Below are positions 48,331 to 61,503 of a stretch of 64,000 nt of DNA, one piece after another. The translations under genes were made by a program, and so were the position numbers. The stretch is taken from the NCBI GenBank assembly GCA_023105745.1, contig JALGQZ010000011.1, positions 15,219,975 to 15,283,974 on the forward strand. Direction: 5' to 3'. Under the pieces are notes generated by a model. It made no database searches. It saw only the letters and a list, made by a program, of their open reading frames with translations, and had not been told where the DNA came from. The DNA comes from Austropuccinia psidii (taxonomy: Eukaryota > Basidiomycota > Pucciniomycetes > Pucciniales > Sphaerophragmiaceae). Numbering within the stretch: the first letter of the stretch is position 1; the number at the start of each line of letters is the position of its first letter.

Positions 48331-50907
48331 GAAAATTATGGATATCCTACACTAAAGCTGCCAACGTTGGATGTGAGGTGTAAGTTTTACATACAGCAAT
48401 TAGACAATTAAGTGGCTGTAACCTCCCCGGTTTTATGTGAGCTGTATTGAGGTAGCACCAATGAATACCTATCTTTGAGATATTTAATTAGTTTCCAAAA
48501 AATTATGTGTTTGTGCGTTGAAGTATTGATCTTATATGAGAAGTAAAATTAAAAATTTATGCTCAGTTCTGGTTCTAGGCTGGAATAGCTTTTGTTGTTT
48601 CTTATCCTAATGGGATAGAAGCGACACATTGCGAAAAAGGGTGCTTCCATGTCAGATGAATAATATGCTGAGTTATTCTTACTATTTTGTCATCTTATGA
48701 GTATTCTCATGTAATATCTGTGTTAATGGTATTGAGGTGTCATTCCTGTGCCCATATTTTGAGGTGTGTTTTGCGTCAGAGGCTAACAAATGTTCTACAC
48801 TTTATCTCTTGTTTATATCTAATAGATTTCTAAATTTTGTATTTTAAGTGATTAATTATCACTCAAAATATTATTCCGCAATTCTGACGTTCAAAATAAA
48901 TAATTGAAACTTTTTTAAGTTTTTCTTCCAATAAACAGACACATGTCAATATACTAATTTTTCTGATACAAATAATTTAGTTTATGCAAATCTTGTCAAT
49001 TTTCGAATTGGTTGTTTGAATGTTCAAGTTCTTTTTTGGTGAAAAACTTAATCTTAGACTTTTCATTAGTTATGAGAATCTAATTTACTGGGGTTTAATC
49101 TTTTGAATAGAAAGCAAATTAAAAGATTCAATACTTCGTACTTTAAAGCGCTTTCTCACAAATGTGTAGCACTAAGAAAGGAACAAACCGTATCATTTCT
49201 GGTTTTTAATTTTCTTTTGTTTCATAAAATATTATTGGGTTCCTTTTATCGCTTAAAGGGGTCATAGGCTTTGATGAATTAAAAAAATACATAATAAAGT
49301 AACAAAAGGTTAGAAAATATAATTAGCAAGAGCATATAGGGAGTGACCTGCACCAATTTTGAATAAAAAAAGAATGAAACCTTAATTGGGTGAAATTCTC
49401 ACTCAAACACTCTGGAAATACGTTTTTTCTTGAAAAATATTTTTCTCATAAAAGAGGCCTTTAATTCAAAAAGAACCTTGCAAAACATTGTTAATTTTTT
49501 CCCACCAGAAAAAACCCTTTTCCATAAATCTTTCTTCTAAAACATTCATTTTATAGAGAACCTTTTCCCAAAAATTTTGTCTCCTTATTTTTGAATCTCA
49601 CCAATCAAAAAATAAAGCGTAGTTCCTTTTCCATTCATCAACTGTCAAAAATCCTTCACCCAACCCCTCTCACCTCAAGCCAATTTCGCACTCCTTTTGT
49701 ATTTTTTTAGCTGATTTTTCCTCTTTATCCAGTACTCTTTCTTATTCCACAAGATTCATTTAGGCTCATATTTATTTATTTTTCAATATTCCGAATATTG
49801 GGGTAAGGAAATAATATCTATGGACTTTTTCATTTTGAAAAAATACAACTTGTCCAGAAGCCTCCATAATCCCTTCCACTCCACCTTAAAAATTTCTGCA
49901 GATAAGCAAAGGATTATAAAAAGAGAAAAAGTGGAAAACTAACCATTACTTATTTAACTGATTTCTTTCTTCAAATAGAATGATTGGTATTGAGGTTTCT
50001 GATATCTTAATTGGATCACTAATTATTTCTGCCTGAACTATGGGCATGTTTTTTCAAATATATTGCGATTCTATATTAGTTTTTCAAAATCTGAATCAAA
50101 CAGGTAGGGGGATGCATGAGGTTCGAATTGAAAGAATCGAATTCAAAATGATTTGAAAGGAGCTTCCTGAGAAACCTAGCCTCTATTAAGCCCATTGGAG
50201 AATTTATTCAAGGGCAGAAAGACTGAGAGGTACAGTTTTTCATGGGTGATTGAGTGGTCAAAATTTTCTTGGATTTTGAATATGAACTCTAATGAAGGTA
50301 TTGCGCTGTTAATATCTCTATTAATAAGCATATTGAACGCTTTCCTTAAATTTTATAACAAATTAAGATAAAGATTGTAGAATTGGGCTCAGTACCTGAT
50401 AGATTTTTGCGCAATTTTTATCAACGCTAGTGAAATGAAGGAATAGAGGGTGATGACACTGCAAAGATTAACTGTTTTACCGTGCAGTATATCAGTTATT
50501 TTGCACGGTATTAAATGTTTTACCATGAGGTATATTGGTTAGCAGTTAGCTTGTGAATGGGGTTTCTTGCGCATTCTCACCACACCTACACACAGTGCCC
50601 TCCAGTCCACCTCTGAGCTTCTCAAGTAAGTACTTCTTCATATCAATTTATAAATACTTTGTTGACATTTGTCATTATTTTGGCATGGTATGAGAAATTT
50701 TTATAAATTGATTAATTTCTGTAGTGTATTTATGAGTCTTAAGTTTTCGTATATGGTCGGTTTTAGAGATATCCAGAGAGTGGGGAATACAATACTGATA
50801 ATTTGTGTCCTAAAAATTAATTACCCCTTCCTTTCAATGTGTCAATCCAAATTTATGGCATTCAATAGGTGACATATTAGTAACCCAAATGGGAATACTA
50901 AAAATAA
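48331..50907. repeat. Repeat block copy 2, left arm, starting with an LTR relic
   Basis: From about 48,331 to 48,796 it resembles the end of the A-type LTRs (ending TTTTGCGTCAGAGGCTAACA). From there it aligns with 116-1,883 and with 59,736-61,503 at roughly 80% by eye. Non-coding. Confidence 0.75.
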
Positions 50908-51014
50908 TCTGAGTTAGTTCAACGGTAGAATAACTGCCTGTCAAACTTGAATGAACACGGGTGCATTCAAGAACTTGAAAGCTGTAGACGGGGGTTCGAC
51001 TCCCTCACTCGGAG
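50908..51014 (+). tRNA. Candidate tRNA-Asp(GUC) with 36-nt intron
   Basis: The acceptor stem TCTGAGT pairs with ACTCGGA (51,007-51,013; one G-U), with discriminator G. The D stem is GTTC/GAAT. The anticodon stem is ACTGC/GCTGT with one T-T mismatch, the loop is CTGTCAA and the anticodon is GTC (50,940-50,942). The T stem is GGGGG/CCCTC with loop TTCGACT. Box A (TAGTTCAACGG) and box B (GGTTCGACTCC) match the pol III consensus, and a TTTT terminator follows at 51,016. A 36-nt intron (50,944-50,979) starts one base after the anticodon, the canonical place, and contains the inverted repeat CTTGAATG/CATTCAAG. The mismatch and the repeat setting leave open a tRNA-derived pseudogene or SINE-like origin. 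Confidence 0.58.
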
Positions 51015-52909
51015 ATTTTATATCCTAGCTTCTAACTAAATCTGAGTAAATTGTTTTGAAGCGTATCTTGAACTTATTTTAAACCTTTTCACTTCACGCA
51101 CTTGCGATTTCACTACCGACAAAATTATCCATAACGTTACTTTTTCATCTCTGTGAAATAATAATTGAATGGGTTTCATCAAGAGTTGAGAGTCTCGAAA
51201 ATCACAATATCGCCTATTTATGTAGTATTTCCTGACAAGATTTCAGGCGTGAGGAATCAAAACGCCAAATTAATTCATAGTAAGCCTTTAATAAATCAAA
51301 AGAACCTTTTTGAATAACTTTTCCCCTTTTGGTTTGCAAAAATCAGAAGTAGAAAGTTTCTCGAGTATTTGAAAAGGTCCAAATATAATGTAGGATATTT
51401 CTCGTTTTCATGTAGATTCAAAAGATCCCTGACCTTCTTTTGTTTAGCGTTCCAATATTCACTACGTGATCACATAGCTATTGGTAATTGTTTTATGGCT
51501 ATGAAAACATAAGCAAAAACTCTGATGAGGGTCATTTTTATGGAAGCCTTAAGCTGCTAGAATATTAATCATGATCTCCTTTGAAAGATCAATTATCTTA
51601 AATATAGTCTTTTTTATGGTGGTAGAAAATAAAGGGTGGAATAATCGATCTTTTGGAATTTGAAATAACTTTTCAACTGGCTTCTTGTTCTAAAAGATTT
51701 TGTTAAAAAGTAAGCGAAACAAAAATCTTTCTTTATATTTAGAAATCTCATTTTTCAAATTACACAGTATATAAGGAATAGATTGATAATATTTCATCTT
51801 GTATATGGGTTTTGAATGTTCAGATCTATGGGAGACTTCTTTCCTTGAAAGATATTGGAGAAGATATAAATATATATCTTATTCAAAATACTTCTCAATT
51901 CAATTCGTTTGTTAAGAACAGATCTTAAATAGAATTTTTATATCTTTGTTTGAATCAACCAATTCTAAAAATAGAAATAGTTAATGGGGCAGTTTTATAG
52001 GGGTACAAATATCCAAAACAAATGAGTTTGAAAGCCTCTATAATTATGAGTGCTCTCTATTTGGTAGAGAATATCATTTACTTCCCCTTAAAAAGAAATG
52101 TCTATCAATACATCCTTTCCTACCCTGAAAAGTAAGAAGAAATCAAAAATTGCCATTGTGGGTTTGGAAATTACACTATCAATTTCAGTCAAAGCACAAA
52201 AACTGACAATGTGAACCCATTGAATAAAGAACCTGAACAATACCAAATATACTCTTTTTCCAAATGTTATAGCATATAGTTTCACATAAAAATAAAATTC
52301 TAAATTCTATGGAAACTTCATACATTTAGAGGTAATTTGGGCCTTTAAAAAAAGGATTATTTGAGAAGATTTTGAAATTATTGATCTTGGAAGTAAGGTT
52401 TGTTTTTGACAAATCATCAGGAATTGAAGGGAAAAGCTTGGTTTATACTAGTTGCCCAGCTAATCTAAGTTTATTTTTGTGGAGATTTTTAGCGTAATAA
52501 AATTTGTGAATACAGTTATTATAATATCACAGAGTGTCCTATGTTCCCAATTCATTTTGAAATCAGTATTTCCTGTAGTTTTGAAGTTTTGAAAAAATGA
52601 TTACAAAATACCAAACATAAAATAACGTCCATTAAATGGCTTTTGAATAAGCTTATTTTAATTAAAAAACACTATAGATTCACCGGTTTAATGTATAAAA
52701 TATCATATTAAAGTGGCAAAAATCAAGATCTACTATCAGAAAGGGCACTTGAAACAATCCAAAAACTATTGAGATATCTTGAATCCGGAAATACTATCAC
52801 AAAAAGATGTTATATCAGTATAATTTTGATATTTGGGATTACAACAGATTTATTTTAACTTGATAGTAACATTTACAATAAATTTGGTATTTTCAAAGAA
52901 GCTTACAGT
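51015..52909. repeat. Repeat block copy 2, right arm
   Basis: It aligns with 10,478 to about 12,315 along its whole length with scattered small indels. Non-coding; no open frame is shared with copy 1. Confidence 0.78.
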
Positions 52910-53379
52910 TGAAAGTAAACACACAGAAAGAAATATAGTGCCTTTAGGAAATAATTGACAGGAATCAATACTTTAGTAATTCAGGAAAGGCAGGGAGGTG
53001 TCAGTGGACCTGTTAAGCAGACAAATGAAAAAGGAGAGAAGTAATAACATGAGGAATACTATTGCATTTAAATAGCTAGGTAGATGTACAAATAGTAAGC
53101 TTCAGGAAGTATTTGAAGGGATCCAATAATTTAGTAAGGCAGAAAAGGCAGGGAGGTGACAGCATACCTGTTAAGTGGACAAAAGAAGAAGGAGAGAGGT
53201 AATAACATGAGAGAAAGAGATTCTATATACATGAAGGCTCTCCTTAGAAGGAGTTGCTTTTATTTATTTGGATAAGGATTAGTATACATGATATTATGAA
53301 AGGATACTGAGGAAAGGGAGAAGGAGGTTACAATGTTGAGACTGCCATTGAAGAGCTTAAGCACTGTTATATTCTTATA
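52910..53379. mobile_element. 470-bp insertion with internal direct repeats
   Basis: Copy 1 reads GTTACAGTATGTGG without interruption near 12,310. Here the sequence is interrupted after ACAGT (52,905-52,909) and resumes after GCAGT (53,380-53,384), a 5-bp duplication with one change. It contains two repeats of about 100 bp (from 52,965 and 53,118) sharing GGCAGGGAGGTG and GGTAATAACATGAG-like words. It starts TGAAAG and ends CTTATA. Possibly a small solo LTR related in design to 10,102-10,469. Confidence 0.5.
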
Positions 53380-53577
53380 GCAGTATGTGGAGATTTTTCA
53401 ATAAAATATACTCTGTTGATTAGAAACAATGTCTTATACAAAGAGAAAAATTGAAAATATGAGTAATTGTTATACTCTTGAAAAATTCCGATTTATTTCA
53501 CATTTGATTGTTTCTCCACATGTAAATACTGACACCTATCTTCAGCTAAAATTTCAAACAGCTCAATTCCATTGTTA
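53380..53577. repeat. Repeat block copy 2, end segment
   Basis: Aligns with 12,310-12,466 and, after skipping the solo LTR there, with 14,262-14,308. This shows that the LTR starting at 53,578 occupies the same position as the element B LTR at 14,309. Confidence 0.7.
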
Positions 53578-56500
53578 TATCAGGTTCAGTCTAGGTAAAG
53601 GATATAAAGTAGTAATCAAAAGCTCCAAATATTACTGTGACATGTATGCATCAAGTAATGATAAAAAGATATGGGGCTCTACTATTGCAAATAGTACATG
53701 GCTATGATTCAGTTGAACCAACTGGTGTCAGTGGTTATCAATTTGTTTATTATAATAAACACTAGAATAATCATTAATATGGTTGCAAATTTATATATTT
53801 GAGGGTTTCCTTCTCTTTAAGATGGTATAACCACATAAGAATATGCTGATAAGATGATGGAGGTATTATTCTTGGTGGGAAAACCTTATTTTATCTCAAA
53901 TAAGGGTTCGAAGAGGGGGATGACCTCTTCCACATCTTGAGAGTGAAAGATTTCACTCAGGTGGTTGGTTTGTGGCTAAACACAACCGGAAGCATCTGTA
54001 TCTATTCCAAAATGTGGTTTCAGAACCAAATATTTACCTTTTGCTACCACAAGAGGTTATACTTTTGACCAAAAAAAGTTTCAGGGATATTATCAAATTC
54101 AAAATGGACTTAATGAATTAATAAGTATTCATTGGTGACCTTTATTACAGAGTTTATGAGAGTTAATTTGTAATCTTCAACTGGGTGGTTTTTACACCTC
54201 ATAATTAAATTGTGTGTGATGAAGACCCAACTTAACACCAAAAACAGCTTGGATTTCACCTTTAAATTATGAATTCTGAGTAATAAAATGATCAATTGCC
54301 CTCTGACTGTTTGGGCACCTCATACTTCAACTGGATCAGATAGTATCCCACAGTAACAACTCATGTCTGATTATAACCTTGAATGCTGAATATTCTTCCG
54401 TTTTCATATTAAATTGCTAAAGCTGTGATCATTTGAGATATTATCACGTATCCAAAAATGTCACAAAACAATGTTACAATATTTGTTTCAATAATAAGAT
54501 TTGAAATTACTCTCTTGAAATTATAAAAATGCCATAAAAAGGCATAAATTCTTGATTCACTCTGAATCTAATTATAAAAAATGTGAAATAAATTGCACCA
54601 TTAGATTAACCATGGTAAGCTACACATATGAAATTTTAATCTCATATCTGTAAAGACAATCCTTACAGAGAAATAAGTAAAAATGCCATAGAAAGGCATG
54701 AATCTTTGATTATTTTGGAAACCAATCAATAAAAATGTGAAAATTTTCACCATTGGATTACCCATTCATAATTCCTCATATTACACTTTCACATCATATC
54801 TGTAAGTTCAATACTTAAGGAAATAACCTGAATATAAGCACTTTCATGATCAGCGCATATGTTCATGGTATTGAGCTCATAACTCCTGAAGTATAAATGA
54901 TAGAGAGCTGGACCAAAAATAAAGTTACCATGTAACTACTGGAGTAATACATATATAAGCTTTATTTTAAAAGCTATACACAATATTTTAACTTGGAAGG
55001 GCTTATTGAACAAAATTGTTATAGCTCTTGACTTCTTTATTGTGAAGGTGGTCCAAACTTAAAAAAAAGTGGCCATTGAGGTTTTGCTAATTCATGCGTG
55101 GTGAATTATGTAATTTTTATTATTATATTCAAGGTATAACCCCTTGAAATCATGGGTTGAAGTTTAAAATTGTAAATTTTGACATAAAAGATGAGTTACA
55201 AGAAAAATCATCAGAAATAGATTTTTGATTATGTAATAAAATACTGTTGGAAGTTTAATAATTACATGCCATGGTATCAGATTTGACTCTATTAATGGTT
55301 TTATTGTGTATAAATTAAAAGGTATCATGATTTAAGTTTAAGCTTTAAATTGATCTTTATGACAACCCACTTTAATGCTCATTTAAGCTTAAAAGTCATA
55401 TAAGTCATAAAAGTATTTAATACTATTTTATTATCATTAAAGACAGTAAAATACACAAAGTTTAGTTTTCTGCCAATCCTATGATTCCAGCAAAGTTAGA
55501 GTTAAAGTGATAACTCTAAATAATGTTGTAATGATGAGATAAGATGGTTCAACTATGATTTAATCATCACTTAACCTAAAAATACTGATCAATTCCAGTA
55601 GATACCATCAGTAAGCCTGCACTATAATCCTTCTGGACTCTAGGACGTATGATTGTACAATATGTAGGGCTCTATTTATCTATATTTTTCCCCCCCATGC
55701 AACAAAAACATTAAATCATTAAAATCAAAGGTGAAAGCTTTATTGTTTTTATATAAACCTATTATCTATTTAAAGAATGAAGTTAATCTTCATTTTTATA
55801 ATTGATTTTGACATTATTAATCAAATATTTAATTGTTTTTGTTAAATTTCTTTCTAAAATCTCTTATTCCATGTAAAAAAAAGAATATTTGTAATTTCTT
55901 TGGTTTTAGTTGTCAATACAATCTGCATAATTTTTATTTACATTTTCAGGCTTAAATTAATGAAAAATTATTATATTAAGTGTGAAAAGTAGGTCATTTC
56001 CAGCGTTTCTCTGAATTTTCTCTTTATTGATATTTTGAATAATTCTAAATTATATAACATTAATATTGAGAATTTTATGGTTATAATTTTCACACCTTAA
56101 TTATTCCTGTGTAACAATAATAAAGTGCCATCAATATATTAATTATTATATATTGATATATTGATTTTTTAATATAATTTATATTATTACATATTATTCA
56201 ATAAAAGAAATATCTCATGGAATAATTATAATGATTCTTTATCTTGTGCTTCAATTCAATAAGCAAATTCATAGTAAGATAAGTAAAATATTTCCAATAT
56301 TTACTTATTATTTCATATTCAAACCTTACACAAACATGCCCCGACTTTAAGCAAAATGTTAGATCAAAAGGATGGCTATGCAAGACCGTATTTTCTTACA
56401 TTTTTAAAATAGTATTTTTCTTATTTTTGATAGAAAAATTCCAAAAATGTGTGAGAAGTGTAAGGTACTGTAATAAGGGTTAAGGCTTTATTGAGCCTTT

Positions 56501-57020
56501 CATTAGTAAAGCCTTTGAAAGAACTCCCATCAAAATATTGGAAATCAAATTAGAGGTTAAAAAATGGCATTTTCTGTAAAGTTATTCAAATGAAATTTAT
56601 AGGGTAATTTCTGATGAATTGGGGATGCAGCCTTTAATGTGGTACAACTTGATAGCCCTTATTTAGAGCTTCACTTGAAGACCTCATTTGGTGGGTCTGT
56701 TTTTTGATTTCTGGATTTTAGATGTTGAATTCACATTAATATTCATGCTCAGGAAGAGTTTTTAACCTTCATGACTGGGTTAAATGTAACTTTTTGGTTA
56801 CAAGAATGGTGTTTTCAGAAAGGGGATTATTTTCTATTAAAGTTTGTCAAGATCAATGCTTATTTTGGTTGATTTCTTTCTTTTTTTTTGTGGCCTTATT
56901 GTAGATCTCTTAGTTTGAGCAAGGGTGGAAAGGTATGTGTTTCACCCTCTTTTGGTTACCATATTTGTGGTAGTTTTTGGATTACATGCTTGTGCCCTAG
57001 CTGTGAGTCACAGGCTTTAA
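53578..57020 (-). repeat. 3' LTR of gypsy element E, split by a ~1.9-kb insert
   Basis: The left part (53,578 to about 54,410) and right part (about 56,330-57,020) align with the two halves of the B LTR at 14,309-15,808. The ends are TATCAGG (for TGTCAGG) and GAGTCACAGGCTTTAA. The DNA in between, about 54,410-56,330, is absent from B. It is AT-rich, with two partly repeated AAAAATGCCATA(A/G)AAAGGCAT units near 54,525 and 54,680, and has no coding content. Confidence 0.65.
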
Positions 57021-58045
57021 TACACTCTCTCCAACGAAGTCTCATCATTGATGAAACTCTTCTGTCCTCCTGTAGGCTTTGAATCCCCTGAGGTGGATTT
57101 GTCCATCAGATATATTTTCTTCTGGAAACCACTTGTCTTTGTCTTCTTCCTGGGTTTTACACCTTACAAGGTATTTTCTATGATCTTTCCAATTGATCTT
57201 ACTCTCCCAAGCTCTGAGTATTCTTCCCACTGGGCCACATGGATCTTCCACAGAATTCCCTGTTGAAAGGTCTGTTCTCCTCTTTGCAAATTTGTCTTAA
57301 CCAGTTTGATGATAAGGCTTGACCAGACTAACTGGAAAACCTAATTTCTCCTTGAGAATTCCTTATTGATTTTTATATTTACTTCATTCAACACCACAAG
57401 ATTGATTGTGGTAAGGGGCCCTACATAGGATTACCCCATCTTAATGGGACCTTTAAGGATATTAAAGTTAAATGTTAAGACTAACACTTGATCCTCTTCT
57501 TTGAGCTCTGGTTCCCTATTGTCACTTGTGAAGCATCTTTCTGCAGTATCACAGGCATTCTTTCACATAGCATGGAAGTCTTGTGCTGCAGGGTGTACAT
57601 TTAATGGGCTCTTTTTCAAGTAGTCCACTGGTAAGATGGTTTCCATCCTCTCTCAAGTGTAGATGAGGCTTATAATGTCACTGATTCTTCACTGGTGCTA
57701 GAAGCCAGTTGACCTGCAGGGGGGGGTGTTACCTAATCATGGATGTATGAATCATGGTCCCTGTATTCCATCCCATATGCACTGAACCTTCTGTATAGGT
57801 CTTTCATTGTCTGAATAATGATTGCTCTTAGCCCACCTGGCGGTGGATGGTAGGCTGTGGAAAGGGCCAGTTTGGTGCCCAGAATATCACATAGATTGGT
57901 CCAAATTTCTGATGTGAATTTGAGTCTCCTATCAGAGATGGTAATTCTAGGTACTCAACAGTGTGCAATTGTGTTATTCCAGAGAATCATTAATGTAGCC
58001 ATTGCTCCATATTCCTTTCCAAATGGAACAAATTTGACACTGTTA
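57021..58045 (-). pseudogene. Gypsy E pol remnant: chromodomain and integrase, truncated
   Basis: Frame 57,251-57,045 carries a chromodomain-like tail (KYLVRCKTQEEDKDKWFPEE, LRGFKAYRRTEEFHQ). Further minus-strand fragments to 58,045 correspond to the integrase core, including [22 protein letters not shown] sequence near 57,850-57,900. The remnant matches element B 15,809-16,800 and breaks off at 58,045, where a C-type LTR begins. Confidence 0.75.
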
Positions 58046-59363
58046 CTGAAAGATGAAAATGCTTTAATTCACTTATTGGTTGGTTCTGGGGTAAAAATTA
58101 TTGTATGAATTACAAACAATGGTTATAATGTTTTTTCTCACTTGGTAAAAAGATTTAAACTGATATGAAAAGGGTTTTTGAAAGATTTTATTGATTTTCT
58201 TAACATTGTTTAAACTAATTGTAAAAGGAAAAGATTCTGAAATGAAGAGAAAAGTGGGGAAATGAAGACATTCTTTTGCCGACACAAATTTTCTTACTAT
58301 GAAGGTTGAATTGCCTGTTATAAGTTGTGAGAAACACTCTGAAAATAGAAAATCCAGTTATGGAATCATTGAGCCCTTGTTTGAACCAAAAAGAGGCTGG
58401 TTTTAGCGCATTTTTGCTATATTCAGCCACTTTAGACCCTTAAATTGCCCATTGCTATAGGAATACCATTTTAAAGCCTTAAGAACAAATAAAATGTGTG
58501 TAAGAGACATGAAAGCCAGCTAAAACCATTTGGAAATAGTTAAAACTGCCCTTGTTGGTATCAAATACTCATCATTGATGGACTCACAGACCCTGTGACT
58601 CAATCCAGGACAAAAGTGATGAACGTTTGCATGAATTTTGACATCCCACACCTGTCAGCAAATAATGAGTGGTAGTCTGGCACCCTTAGAGCCAAGATTC
58701 CTTCCCCCCAGGATTAATATTCCCAATTTATTTTTTCTCTAATTCCTCATCATAGTTTATACTTTTAATTTAAATATGTAATTAAATTGAGTTTTTTACA
58801 GTACACAACTGTAATAATTGATACCTCATATGTAAATGAAAGTTCACTGATGTAATAGATGCGCACATTTTGAAATTTTTATTGAAAATGATTCAATTGC
58901 TCATAGCTTCTAAACTACACACCACACCTCAATTTTAACACAAAAATTGATTTTTAATGCAATCAAATTAAGCCTGTTTAAAGTTGAGCTACACAAATCT
59001 CACCCAGGGGGGACCCCATGTTATTGTTTGTGAGAAATTCAGTGGTGAAATAATTTTCCTAAGGTTATTGATTGGATAAAAAGCTATAATAATTTTATTC
59101 AAATTTTCTCAAACAATAGTTGACTTTGAATATTTTTGTTGAAAATTTATTTTTACTTAATTTTTCAAGTAAAAATGTGTTCTTGCAATTTTAACATTTA
59201 ATGGAATTTTAATTTCAGATTATAATCAAAATTTCAATTTTGTTGATAAATTCTATATTTATATTTTAATTTTTGTCTTGATAATATAAACAACATCATT
59301 CATTTATAATTATAACATAATTTTTTATATGTGATCTTTTGGGTATATGAAAATACCTCTAAG
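58046..59363 (-). repeat. C-type gypsy LTR, 5'-truncated fragment
   Basis: Aligns directly with 45,480-46,301 and in reverse with 12,472 to about 13,950. Its right end, near CTCTAAGGCTC at 59,363, matches the start TGAGCCTGAGAG of the solo LTR. The left end is missing at the junction with element E. Confidence 0.7.
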
Positions 59364-61503
59364 GCTCTGGCTTTAACCTCCTCAGTTATTTTTTAGGTTC
59401 ATTTAGTTAGCACCAATAAATATCTGTCTTTGAGATCCTTAATAAGTTTCCAAAACTCATGCGTTGCTGAATTGAACTATTTGTTTTATATGAGAGGTCA
59501 ACTTTGACATTTACACTCAGTTTTGGTTCTGAGCCAGAATACTTTTTCTTTTTTCTTATCCTACTGGGATATAACTGATACATTATGAAAGAAGGGAGCT
59601 TCCGTTTCAGATGAATACTATTATGGGTCGTTTGGCCTAGTTTTCATCTTGTGAGGGTTGTATTTCAATATTATTATTCATTGTATTAATGTGTCATTCT
59701 TATGCCAGTGTTTTGAGTCAGAGGCTGAAAAATTTTATTCACTTTATCTACTTTCTATATGTAATGGGTTTCTCAATTTGATATTTTAAGTTATGAATTA
59801 TCAGTAAAATTATTATCTCATTTTCTCATTTTGGAAAACAAACCTCCTTTTTTTCAAGTTTTTTCTCCAATTAATAGACACATGTCAATATATTTATTTT
59901 TTGGATACATGAAATTGAGTTTATGCAAATATTTTCATTTTGTGAATTGGTTATTTGAAATTTTCAAGTTCTTTTTTGGATCAATAACTTATCTTATACT
60001 TTTCAAGAACTAAAAGGATTTAATTTGATAAGATTTAAAATTTTGAATGGAAAGGAAACTCAAATATTTAATACTTCCTACTTTAAAGTGTTTTCTCACA
60101 ACTTTGTAACATTAAGAAAGAAAAGAGCCCCACTATTTCTTATTATTTAATGTTTTTTGGTTTTTTGAAATATTATTCTTTTATTCTTATTGGTTAAAGG
60201 GGTCAGAGTTGAAAAAAATACATAATCGAGTAACAAAAAGTTAAATAATATAATTAGTAAGATTATATAGGGAGTGACCTACGCCCATTTTAAGAGAAAA
60301 ATAAAGAAGGAAACTTGAAATTGATGAAATATTCAACAAAACACTCTGAAAACAATTTTTTTTTGAAAAATATTTTTCTCATGAAAGAGGCCTTTTGTGT
60401 AAGAACAACCTGTAAAACATTCTTTTTATGGAGAACCTTTTTCCAAAATGTTTGTTTCCTTATTTGTGGATCTCACCAATCAGAAAGTACAGCATATTTC
60501 TTTTTCCATTAATAAATAGTCAAAATTTGTTCACCCAACCTCTCTCACCTCTAGCCAATTTCTCAATCCTTTCTCCTTTGCAAATTTTCCCTCTTTATGC
60601 AGTATTTTTTCTTATTCCACAACAATAATTCGAGTCCATATGTTTTTATTTTTCAAAATTCCTCATCTTGGTGTGAGGCAATACTATCTATGGAATTCTT
60701 CCTTTTGAAAAAATACAACATACCCAGAACCCTGCATAATGCCTTCCATTCCAAGTTAACAATTGCTTTAAATGAGAAAAGGATTATGGAAAAACAAAAG
60801 GTCAAAAATTCCCCATAATGGGTGTAACTCCTTTGTGTCTTCAAATAGAACCATTGATCTGGGGGGTTTTGATATATCAATTGTATCACTGATGATTCCC
60901 GCCTGTACTATGAGGGTGTTTTTTAAAAGACATTCCTATTCTAGATTTGCTTTCCAAAATCTGAATAAAGGAGGTGAGGGATGCATGAGTTCTTACTTTC
61001 AATAAGTTGATTTGATATAATATGAAAGAAGCGCTCTGAGAAACCTGGCCTCTATTGAGCCTATTGGCAAATCTATTCAAAGCCAGAAATACTGAGATGT
61101 GTTGTTTTCAGGGGTGATTCAGTCAAAATTTCCTTGAATTTTAAATCTGAACTTTAATGAAGGTATTTCTTTGTTGACTTTCCTATTAACAAAGATATTG
61201 AAAGTTTTTCTTAGATTTTATAACAAATTAAGATAAAGCTTGTAGAATTGAGCTCAGTACCTGATAGCTTTTTGCGCAATTTTCATCAATGATAGGTAAA
61301 TGAAGGAGTAGAGGGTGAAGTTCATTTTTCATCCTTCAGTTTTTGTATATGGTTGGCTTCAGAGATATCAAAAGAGCGGGGCAGACAGTGCTGATAGTTC
61401 GACTCCTAAAAATTAATGACCCCTTCCTTTCTATGTGTCAATCCAAATTTATGGCATTCAATAGGTGACATATTAGTAACCCTTATGGGAATACTAAAAA
61501 TAA
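59364..61503. repeat. Repeat block copy 3
   Basis: From 59,621 to 61,503 it is nearly identical to 1-1,883, with only scattered single-base changes and small indels. 59,364-59,620 aligns with 48,410-48,700 and presumably with DNA just outside the window at position 0. It stops at ACTAAAAATAATC, exactly before the place where the other copies carry the tRNA-Asp-like gene. Confidence 0.88.
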
